Source: Haloprofundus halophilus
Lineage (GTDB): Archaea > Halobacteriota > Halobacteria > Halobacteriales > Haloferacaceae
Direction of reading: 5' to 3'
Length of the DNA: 64,000 nt
NCBI RefSeq assembly: GCF_003439925.1
Contig: NZ_QQRR01000001.1
Span: 124,001-188,000, forward strand
The notes under the pieces are model-generated. The model was not told the origin of the DNA. It made no database searches and was given only the letters and a program-made list of their open reading frames with translations. Within the stretch, counting starts at the first letter, position 1; each line of letters starts with the position of its first letter. This document shows, one piece after another, positions 7,865 to 15,266 of this stretch. The position numbers were made by a program, and so were the translations under genes.

Positions 7865-8986
7865 TCAGCGGACGGCGCGGGCGGCCTCGGTCATGATCTC
7901 GATGGCCTCTTTCAGTTCCTCCGTCCCCGTCGCGTACGAGAGGCGCGCGTAGCCCGCGCCGTGCTCGCCGAAGGCGTCGCCGGGGACGACGATGACGCCC
8001 CGCGAGAGCACTTCGTCGACCCACCCGTCGGGAACCTTGGGCATCGCGTAGAACGCGCCGCCGGGCGTCGGCACCTCCAGACCAGCGTCGGTGAGACCGT
8101 CGACGACGAGGTCGCGTCGCTCGCGGAACGAGGCGGTCATCTCGTCGACGACGTGGCGCGGCCCCGACAGCGCCGCCTCGGCAGCGTACTGCGCCGGTGC
8201 GCTCGCACACGCCTGGACGTACTGGTGGACGCGCAGCATCCGCTCGACGCGGCGCTCGGAGCCGTACACCCAGCCGAGCCGCCACCCCGTCATCGAGAAC
8301 AGTTTCGAGGCGGAGTTGACGACGACGACGTTGTCGGTCTCGGCGTACTCGATCGGCGAGTGAAACTCGCCGTCGAAGACGGTGTACTCGTACACCTCGT
8401 CGGAGATACAGAGCACGTCGTGTTCGTCGGCGATGCGGGCGAACTCCCGAATATCCTCCTCGGGAGACACCGCTCCGGTGGGGTTGCCGGGGCTGTTGAC
8501 GACGAACGCCGCCGTGTCCTCGGTGATGGCGTCTTCGACCGCCGCGGGCGAGAGCGTCAGGTCCTCGCGGAGCGGTACGGGGACGGGTTCGCCGCCCGCG
8601 AGTTTCGTCAGCGCGTCGTAGGAGACGAAGCCGGGGTCGGGAATGAGGACCTCTTGGCCGTCGTCGACGTGCGCCTCCATGGCGATGTGCAGCGCCTCGC
8701 TGCCGCCCGCGGTGGCGATTATCTGTTCGGGCGAGAGGCTCACCCCTTGGTCGGCCTCGTGTTTGGCGGCGATAGCCTCCCGGAGCGGGAGAATCCCCTT
8801 GTTTCCGGTGTAGCCGTCGGCCTTCCCGGATTCGATGGCGTCGACGGCGGCCGCCCGCGCGTGTTCGGGCGTCGGGAAGTCGGGTTGGCCGATGCCGAGG
8901 TTGATAGCGTCCTCGCCGGCCGCCTCGAACACCTTCCGGATGCCGCTGATAGAGATTCGCTCGACTCGCTCGGAGAACTCCGTCAT
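7865..8986 (-). CDS. PLP-dependent class I/II aminotransferase
   Basis: The 373-aa protein (MTEFSERVERISISGIRKVF start) is a fold-type I aminotransferase. Visible motifs are INLGIGQPDF (28-37), NSPGNPTG (164-171), SDEVYEY (195-201) and SASKLFSMTGWRLGW (225-239), with the Schiff-base lysine at 228. The Arg that binds the substrate carboxylate is expected near ARLSYAT close to the C-terminus. Substrate is likely an amino acid with broad or aspartate-like specificity. A longer frame adds 32 unlikely residues and was not used. Confidence 0.92.
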   Translation of the reverse strand: MTEFSERVERISISGIRKVFEAAGEDAINLGIGQPDFPTPEHARAAAVDAIESGKADGYTGNKGILPLREAIAAKHEADQGVSLSPEQIIATAGGSEALHIAMEAHVDDGQEVLIPDPGFVSYDALTKLAGGEPVPVPLREDLTLSPAAVEDAITEDTAAFVVNSPGNPTGAVSPEEDIREFARIADEHDVLCISDEVYEYTVFDGEFHSPIEYAETDNVVVVNSASKLFSMTGWRLGWVYGSERRVERMLRVHQYVQACASAPAQYAAEAALSGPRHVVDEMTASFRERRDLVVDGLTDAGLEVPTPGGAFYAMPKVPDGWVDEVLSRGVIVVPGDAFGEHGAGYARLSYATGTEELKEAIEIMTEAARAVR

Positions 8987-9111
8987 GCACCTATCCGTGT
9001 GTGCCGCCAGCATAGTTCTTGCTTCCGCGGAAGGACGGGCGTCGCTGGGGCGGCCAGCGGTGACTCTGGGGCGTCGAACCATCGAGTTATAACCGGGAAA
9101 ACGGGTCGAAC

Positions 9112-10719
9112 TCAGTTGTTGCGAACGACGTTGCCGTTCGAACCGTTGCGGACGAGTATCTCGCGGCCGCCGTTGTCGCGCACGTCGTTGTTCTCGACGA
9201 GGTTGTCGTCGGAGTTGCTGAGTTCGATGCCCTCGTCGTCGTTGCTCGCGACCTCATTGTCGACGAGTTCGTTCTCGTCTGCGCGGAGGAGGTAGACGCC
9301 GTCGTCACCGTTGTCGCGGACGACGTTCCCGAAGAGGTCGTTCCCACCGGACCCGCGCAGGAAGAACCCGTCGTCGTCGTTGCCGGTGACGACGTTGTCG
9401 ACGAACTGGTTCCCGTCGCTCTCGCCCGCTCCGATACCGTCGTCGCGGTTGTTCGTGACCTGGTTGCGTTCGACGGTCGCGCCGTCGGTGTTCGTGAGTC
9501 CGATACCGTCGTTGCGGTTCGCGTCGACGACGTTCTCGACGACGGTCGTGCCGGGGGCAGCGACGACGTTGATGCCGTTGACGCCGTTGCCGACGAGTTC
9601 GTTGCCGTCGAGAGTCGTTCCCTCGGCACCGCGGACGAAGACGCCGTCACCGCCGTTGCTGCGGACGGTGTTCTCCGAGACTTCGATGTCGAGGGCGCCT
9701 TCGCCGAGGCTGATACCGTCGTCACCGTTGTTCTCGACGAGGTTCGAGCGGAGGACGTTACGCTCGGCGGAGCCGAAATCTTCGAACTCGGCCTGAACAC
9801 TGATTCCGTCGTTGCCGTTTCCGCTGACGACGTTGCGCTCGACGACGTTGTCGGCGGTGTGTGACGAGATGAAAATCCCGTTGACGCCGTTACCGACGAC
9901 GTGGTTGTCGCGAACGACGTTCTCGGTCGAGTCACCGAAGTCGACGTCACCGACGAGGTACACGCCGTGTCGGTCGTTGTTCTCGATGGTGTTGTTCTCG
10001 ACGATCAGGTCTCCGTAAATCGACCAGATGAGAACGCCGAACTCGTTGTCCTCGATTACGTTGCCCGAAACCTCGATTTCGGAGCCGACGTTCACCGAGA
10101 GGCCGAACCGGTCGTTCCCGGCGATTCTGCTCCCGACGACGACCGAATCGACGGTCTCGAAGAGTTCGACGCCGAACTCGTTGGACACGACTTCGGTCGA
10201 TTCCACGACGAACGTCCCGGACGACCCGGAAATTCCGATAAAGTCGTTATCGCGAACGACGCTCTCCCGGACGGTTACGTCGCTTCCCAGCGCGTAGATT
10301 CCTACTCGATTACTCTCGGTGACGACGTTCTCGAGAGTCACTCGACTATCGAAGAGAACCTCGATACCGGTGTCCCAGTCGGAGACGACGACGTCGCGGA
10401 TGGTGACATCGTCGGCGGGGTCGAAACTCCCCCCGACGCTGATACCGGTGTTCCCCTCACGCATATCGCTTCGCCCATCGACGACGTAACCGTCGCCGTC
10501 GAAGACGACATCACCGGATTCGATGACGATACACGCCTCTCCATCCGCGGTCGCGTCCCTGATATCACCCGTTAGTACATACCGTCCCGGTTCCGAAATC
10601 ACGGTACACTCGTCGAGCGGCGTCGCCGTCTGCCCCGCGACGACGCCGACGAATCCGCCGAGTGTCGAGAGGACGAGTAGCATCACGACGGCAGACACAC
10701 TTACTTCACGAATATTCAT
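9112..10719 (-). CDS. Exported parallel beta-helix (NosD/PbH1) surface protein
   Basis: The 535-aa protein begins with a signal peptide (hydrophobic VVMLLVLSTLGGFVGVVAG, cleaved near residue 30). It then shows about 18-20 parallel beta-helix repeats built on ENxVxxNxxDGIxL-type coils rich in Asn, Asp and Gly. Such NosD-like folds bind carbohydrate or act as surface scaffolds. There is no C-terminal anchor (no PGF or membrane segment); the protein stops in VRNGSNGNVVRNN, so it is either secreted or complexed. Several N-x-S/T sites could be N-glycosylated. The repeat makes the DNA itself locally repetitive. Confidence 0.85.
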   Translation of the reverse strand: MNIREVSVSAVVMLLVLSTLGGFVGVVAGQTATPLDECTVISEPGRYVLTGDIRDATADGEACIVIESGDVVFDGDGYVVDGRSDMREGNTGISVGGSFDPADDVTIRDVVVSDWDTGIEVLFDSRVTLENVVTESNRVGIYALGSDVTVRESVVRDNDFIGISGSSGTFVVESTEVVSNEFGVELFETVDSVVVGSRIAGNDRFGLSVNVGSEIEVSGNVIEDNEFGVLIWSIYGDLIVENNTIENNDRHGVYLVGDVDFGDSTENVVRDNHVVGNGVNGIFISSHTADNVVERNVVSGNGNDGISVQAEFEDFGSAERNVLRSNLVENNGDDGISLGEGALDIEVSENTVRSNGGDGVFVRGAEGTTLDGNELVGNGVNGINVVAAPGTTVVENVVDANRNDGIGLTNTDGATVERNQVTNNRDDGIGAGESDGNQFVDNVVTGNDDDGFFLRGSGGNDLFGNVVRDNGDDGVYLLRADENELVDNEVASNDDEGIELSNSDDNLVENNDVRDNGGREILVRNGSNGNVVRNN

Positions 10720-10815
10720 GTTACTAATGACGGCGGTTCAGGAGATAACAGTATTTCACGAATTCAGGACGATTGAAACGGCGAGAGACGGTGTTTGACC
10801 CGTCTCTCCCGGTCG

Positions 10816-10968
10816 TTAGCCTTCGTACTCGTCCCTGAAGTCTTCGACGTGCGACCGGAGCAGTCCTAACGCGGCGTCGGCGTCCATGTAGCCCTGTTCG
10901 TACTCGCCGAGGACGGTGTCGGCGTCGTCGAGGAACGTTTCGACTGCGGTTTCGAGTTCGTCTGCCAT
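10816..10968 (-). CDS. 50-aa acidic helical protein
   Basis: ATG 10968 to TAA 10816 encodes MADELETAVETFLDDADTVL and 30 more residues ending FRDEYEG. The sequence is amphipathic, acidic and helical, with good codon bias. No domain is recognised. It ends near the 5' side of the beta-helix gene on the same strand, with a gap of about 95 bp, and is divergent from the XPB helicase gene. Confidence 0.68.
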   Translation of the reverse strand: MADELETAVETFLDDADTVLGEYEQGYMDADAALGLLRSHVEDFRDEYEG

Positions 10969-11042
10969 ACTCGCCCCGTCGACTCGGAGCCTCTTGTCTC
11001 ATCGGGTCCGCGTCCCCGAGGGACCGATAGCTCTCCGGAGCG

Positions 11043-11050
11043 CCTTTAAT
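11043..11050 (+). promoter_or_regulatory. TATA-like box for the XPB helicase gene
   Basis: CCTTTAAT is centred about 27 bp before the GTG at 11074, consistent with a leaderless transcript. Confidence 0.5.
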
Positions 11051-11073
11051 CTCCACCCGCAAATCTCGGAGTA

Positions 11074-12420
11074 GTGACGGTCACACTGCGCTACGAGGAC
11101 GGCACCATCCGTATCGACGCCGAGGGCGGCGACTCGGTGCCGTCGCTTCCGTTCGTCGAGGACGACCCGCGAAGCGGCGTCGCCCGTACGCCCGCCTATC
11201 GATACGCACAACTGCGGCGCGTTCTCGACGAGTGCGGCGCCGACTACGACGACCGGGTGCTACCCGACACCACCGTGGACCTCTCGACGACGTACGACCT
11301 CCGGGAGTACCAGCGCGACGCGCTGGAGGCGTGGTTGTCGAACAGTCGGCGCGGCATCCTGGAACTACCCACCGGGAGCGGGAAAACCGTCGTCGCCATC
11401 GCCGCGATGGTCGAACTCGGCGTGCCGACGCTCGTCGTCGTTCCGACCATCGACCTGCTCGAACAGTGGCGGCGCGAACTCGAAACGGAGTTTCAGATTC
11501 CTATCGGTCAGTTCGGCGGCGGCGAGCAGAAGCGAGAAAAAATCACCGTCTCGACGTACGACTCCGCCTACTTGCGCGCCGACGATATCGGCGGCGAGTT
11601 CGGCTTCGTCGTCTTCGACGAGGTCCACCACCTCGGCGGCGAGGGGTACCGCGACATCGGTCGCCTCCTCGCCGCGCCCGCCCGGATGGGTCTCACGGCG
11701 ACGTTCGAGCGACCCGACGGCGCGCACGAGATCGTCGAGGAGTTGGTCGGCAGCAGGGTGTACGACGTCTCCGTCGACGAGTTGGCTGGCGACCACCTCG
11801 CCGACTACGCGATTCGCCGCGTCGAAGTCGAACTCACCGAGGAGGAGCGCGAACGCTACGAAGCGGCCCAGGGGACGTTCGTCGACTACCTCCGGACGGC
11901 GAACATCACGTTCCGAAGCGGCAGCGACTACCAGCGACTCGTGAAGCGCTCGGGGAACGACCCGCGCGCCCGCGAGGCGCTGCTCGCGAAGCAGCGCGCC
12001 CGCGACATCATGATGAACGCCGACGAGAAGGTGCGAGAACTCGGTCGCATCCTGGACCGCCACCGCGAGGACCGCGTCATCGTCTTCACCGCCCACACCG
12101 ACCTCGTCTACCGGCTCTCCGAGCGGTTTCTGCTCCCCGCAATCACGAACGAGACGGGCGCGCCCGAACGCCGAGAGATTCTGAAGCGGTTCCGCGACGG
12201 CACCTACTCCCGAGTCGTCACGGCGAACGTGTTGGACGAGGGCGTCGACGTCCCCGACGCGAACGTCGCCGTCGTGCTCTCGGGCAGCGGGAGCGAACGC
12301 GAGTTCACGCAGCGACTCGGACGGATTCTACGCCCGAAGGAAGACGGACAGACGGCGACGCTGTACGAACTCGTGAGCGCCGAAACCGCCGAAGAACGGG
12401 TGGCGGCGCGGCGGCGGTAG
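11074..12420 (+). CDS. rad25: XPB/Rad25-family DNA helicase
   Basis: The 448-aa superfamily 2 helicase has Walker A LPTGSGKT (98-105), DEVH at 182-185 (the DExH box), GLTATFERPDG as motif III, and QRLGRILRP as motif VI near 415. The N-terminal 70 residues match the short DRD-like region of archaeal XPB, which lacks the long eukaryotic N-terminus. Archaeal XPB unwinds damaged DNA together with the nuclease Bax1, encoded 550 bp downstream here. GTG start is supported by the TATA-like box at 11043. Nucleotide excision repair is the likely role, alongside haloarchaeal UvrABC. Confidence 0.93.
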   Translation: MTVTLRYEDGTIRIDAEGGDSVPSLPFVEDDPRSGVARTPAYRYAQLRRVLDECGADYDDRVLPDTTVDLSTTYDLREYQRDALEAWLSNSRRGILELPTGSGKTVVAIAAMVELGVPTLVVVPTIDLLEQWRRELETEFQIPIGQFGGGEQKREKITVSTYDSAYLRADDIGGEFGFVVFDEVHHLGGEGYRDIGRLLAAPARMGLTATFERPDGAHEIVEELVGSRVYDVSVDELAGDHLADYAIRRVEVELTEEERERYEAAQGTFVDYLRTANITFRSGSDYQRLVKRSGNDPRAREALLAKQRARDIMMNADEKVRELGRILDRHREDRVIVFTAHTDLVYRLSERFLLPAITNETGAPERREILKRFRDGTYSRVVTANVLDEGVDVPDANVAVVLSGSGSEREFTQRLGRILRPKEDGQTATLYELVSAETAEERVAARRR

Positions 12421-12428
12421 TCGAGGAG

Positions 12429-12836
12429 TCAGTCGGACCCGGCCGCTTCGACGGTCACCTGTAACTGTCCGTTTCGCCGGAACGTCTCGAACGACACCGG
12501 AACGACCGTCTCGAACTCGGCGGTCGAATCGCCCGGAACCGTCACTTCCGCCGTCCCGACGGTCTCCTCGTCGTCGACGGTGACGCGAACGCGCACGACG
12601 CCGGTTCGTTCCTCCGGGCTTCGGTTGTCGACGGTGCCGAACGCCCGCAGTTGGTCGTCGTCGGTTCCCTCGTAGTCGAACGTCTCGATGGAGAGGTGGT
12701 CCGGTTCGGGCGTCTCGCCGGGTTCGCTCGCCGGTGCTTCGGGGGGCCCGCGCGGACCCGTCGCCCGCGGGAGCGAGGAGAGACAGCCCGCTGACAGCGC
12801 CGGGAGGAGCGCAGTGACGAACGTCCGTCGCTTCAT
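12429..12836 (-). CDS. Haloarchaeal lipoprotein
   Basis: The 135-aa product begins MKRRTFVTALLPALSAGC: a twin-arginine motif followed by a lipobox ending in Cys18, so it is expected to be exported through Tat and lipid-anchored. The mature part starts with a Pro/Glu-rich linker and ends in an all-beta domain like FxLYD modules (RTGVVRVRVTVDDEET, PGDSTAEFETVVPVSFE). It lies antisense between the XPB and Bax1 genes, ending 8 bp after XPB. Function unknown. Confidence 0.82.
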   Translation of the reverse strand: MKRRTFVTALLPALSAGCLSSLPRATGPRGPPEAPASEPGETPEPDHLSIETFDYEGTDDDQLRAFGTVDNRSPEERTGVVRVRVTVDDEETVGTAEVTVPGDSTAEFETVVPVSFETFRRNGQLQVTVEAAGSD

Positions 12837-12939
12837 AGCCGAGCGTCTGCACGGGCCCGTATGAGCCTTGTCCTCCGTCGGCGTCGCCCTCGCCGTCGAC
12901 GCCGTCCGCCCGAACCCGGCAGTTCGAACCCCGCGGCGC

Positions 12940-12946
12940 TTTTATC
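12940..12946 (+). promoter_or_regulatory. TATA-like box for the Bax1 gene
   Basis: TTTTATC lies 22-28 bp before the GTG at 12968. It means Bax1 has its own promoter and is not dependent on read-through from XPB. Confidence 0.5.
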
Positions 12947-12967
12947 ACTCGACACGAAACGACGCCC

Positions 12968-14473
12968 GTGTTGACGAAAGACCTCCTCCGGGTGTCGCGC
13001 CGCGGCGGTGGCTACCGCCCCCAGTTCGTCGACTCGTCGCGTCGTCCCCTGGCGGCGACGGTGCTCGGCACGTACGAGGAGCACGTCGGCGAGCGTCGGG
13101 GGACGCTCACGGCGGCGCTGGACGACCTCGAAGCCGAGTCGGACGACTTCAAACTCGTCCGCGGATTCGCGGCGCTGGCCGAGCGGGAGGCGACGTTCGA
13201 AACCGACGCGGCGTTGCCGCCCGAGCGAACCCGCCGCGTCGTCTTCGAGAGCGCCGAAGCCGTCGGCGGCGTCGCCACCGACGAGGAACGAGCGGCGGCG
13301 CTCGACGCCGCGGCGGACAGGCTGGGCGTCGCCACCGGCGCGCTCGAAACGTCGCTGTACGCCGACCGGGACGTGAACCAGCGACTCGCGGCGTTCGATT
13401 CGCGGTGGTCGCCCGACGAACTGCTCGCTCAGTACAACCTCTCGCTCGCGCAAACGGCGCTCTTCGACGCCACCGAAGTCAGGGTTCGGAGTTCGGACCC
13501 GAAGGCGCTCGTCTCGGCGGTGAAGCGACTCCGGCTGATGTACGAGATTCATAGGACCGAGCGGGGCAGAGAGGTCGTCGTCACCGGTCCCGACGCGCTG
13601 TTTCGGCGCACTCGCCGCTACGGGACGGGCTTCGCTCGCTTGCTTCGGACGGTCGCTAGGTCGACCGACTGGTCGCTCACGGCGACCATCGACGACCGGG
13701 GGACCGACCGCGAGCTGACGCTCACGGACGCGGACGTGTCGGTTCCGGGCGTCGAACCGGTCGCCGAGCCGACGTACGACAGCGGCGTCGAATCCGACTT
13801 CGCCGCTCGCTTCGCTTCCTTGGACCTCGACTGGGCGCTCGTCCGCGAACCCGAACCGCTCGAAACGGGCTATCGCGTGATGATTCCCGACTTCGCGTTC
13901 GACTACAAGTTCGCCGACTTCCGGATTTACTTCGAGATTATGGGCTTCTGGACGCCCGAATACGTCGAGAAGAAGCTCTCGCAGCTGGAGGGAGTCGAGG
14001 GAGTCGAGATGCTCGTCGCCGTCGACGAGAGTCTCGGCGTCAGCGAGGAGATCGAGGCGCGCGACCACCGGGCGATTCCGTACTCTGGTTCGGTGCGGTT
14101 GAAGGACGTTCGCGACGCGCTCAGGAGCTACGAAGAGCAGTTGGTGACGGAATCGGCCTCGGACCTTCCCGCCGAGTTGCGGCCCGACGCCGACGTCACC
14201 TCCTTCGAGGCGCTGGCGGAAGCGCACGGCGTGAGCGAGGCTGCCCTCGAAGACGTCGAGTTCCCCGACCACCGGCGCGTCGGCCGAACGCTGATTCGCT
14301 CGGAACTGTTGGAGGAACTCGCGGCGGCGCTCGAACCGGGGATGTCGCTCGAAGACGCCGAGGCGCTGTTGTCGAGCAGGGGCGTCACCGACTCCAGTTC
14401 GGTGCTTTCGGAGGCCGGGTACGAAGTGGCCTGGGAGGGGCTCAGCGGCGGGACGCTTCGGCGAAAGGAGTGA
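12968..14473 (+). CDS. bax1: Bax1 nuclease, XPB partner (DUF790)
   Basis: The 501-aa protein starts at GTG (LTKDLLRVSRRGGGYRPQFV) and matches DUF790 across its length. The C-terminal nuclease core holds FDYKFADFRIYFEIMGFWTP (about 310-329), whose Asp/Glu residues are the metal-binding active site, and the EYVEKKLSQL helix. Archaeal Bax1 is a structure-specific endonuclease that forms a complex with XPB and cuts 3' to the bubble. The middle part carries a VRSSDPKALVSAVKRLRLMYEI stretch typical of the family. Its partner is the XPB gene at 11074. Confidence 0.92.
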   Translation: MLTKDLLRVSRRGGGYRPQFVDSSRRPLAATVLGTYEEHVGERRGTLTAALDDLEAESDDFKLVRGFAALAEREATFETDAALPPERTRRVVFESAEAVGGVATDEERAAALDAAADRLGVATGALETSLYADRDVNQRLAAFDSRWSPDELLAQYNLSLAQTALFDATEVRVRSSDPKALVSAVKRLRLMYEIHRTERGREVVVTGPDALFRRTRRYGTGFARLLRTVARSTDWSLTATIDDRGTDRELTLTDADVSVPGVEPVAEPTYDSGVESDFAARFASLDLDWALVREPEPLETGYRVMIPDFAFDYKFADFRIYFEIMGFWTPEYVEKKLSQLEGVEGVEMLVAVDESLGVSEEIEARDHRAIPYSGSVRLKDVRDALRSYEEQLVTESASDLPAELRPDADVTSFEALAEAHGVSEAALEDVEFPDHRRVGRTLIRSELLEELAAALEPGMSLEDAEALLSSRGVTDSSSVLSEAGYEVAWEGLSGGTLRRKE

Positions 14474-14674
14474 AAACGACCGGACGCGGTGGGTGAAGAG
14501 GACGTCGGGCACCTGCTTCAAACGTCCCCGTAGCGGTTTCGGATGGCCCCGGAACAGGCGCGGAGAGACCCCGCGAGCGCGCCACCGTTACTATCGAGTT
14601 CGAGGCGTACGTCGTGAGTCAGACTCGGCGCACCGACTCGGCGAAGTCGTCGTCGAGCCACCGAGCAGAATGCG

Positions 14675-15013
14675 CTACGTCGTCCGAGAGTCGGAGCGAC
14701 GAGGGCAGAACTCGACCGATTTCACGTCCGGGTCGTAGTCGATGACGCCGAGATTGGCCATCATCGGGAGGTGAGCGTGGTGGAGCCGGAGCGCTATCCG
14801 GTCGATGGCCTCGTCGTCAGCCGTCCCCATCCCCTCCGCTCTCGCTGCGATCGCCGCCGCCAACTCCTCGAGGTCGACAGGGGGATTTCTGCTCTCGAGG
14901 ACGTCGAGCGCGGTTCGACGCTGCTTCGAGGCGTGCAGTCGGTGATACTCGGTCGCAGTCAACTCGGTTGCCCTCGACCGCTTCAGTGCAAATTTGTGCG
15001 AATATTGAGTCAT
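14675..15013 (-). CDS. DUF7344 winged-helix protein
   Basis: This 112-aa protein shows the same pattern as the gene at 2837: ASKQRRTALDVLESR, a DLEELAAAIAAR helix, then IALRLHHAHLPMMANLGVID and a short beta wing (YDPDVKSVEFC). I assign it to DUF7344. It is divergent from the PAS-GAF-Bat regulator at 15267, separated by 254 bp, echoing the pair at 2-3.2 kb. The likely role is DNA binding; the target is not known. Confidence 0.82.
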   Translation of the reverse strand: MTQYSHKFALKRSRATELTATEYHRLHASKQRRTALDVLESRNPPVDLEELAAAIAARAEGMGTADDEAIDRIALRLHHAHLPMMANLGVIDYDPDVKSVEFCPRRSDSRTT

Positions 15014-15266
15014 ATGAGAGTTAGTCTCCGTTCTCTCGGCTATCTCGACGGTCGTGCTTTCGCCAAGGGGTCGCGCACGCGTAAGACTGCACTAAAACTG
15101 AGTAGGTCCGGTCGAGTCAGACTTCCTCAAAATAGCCCCGTGCGTCCTCACATCCGCCTCGCGGACGCGGGGACGGGAGTAGTTTTCGGGCTCGCTCACC
15201 GTCGTCTACACTCGTTTGACTCCATCGGCGGAGGGTTGATGAGTGCGAACCGCCTGGTACAGCGTA

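Noticed and set aside
14493-14738. 81-aa Arg-rich plus-strand frame after Bax1
   Set aside because: Arg-rich shadow overlapping the end of the DUF7344 gene; no start context and wrong codon bias.
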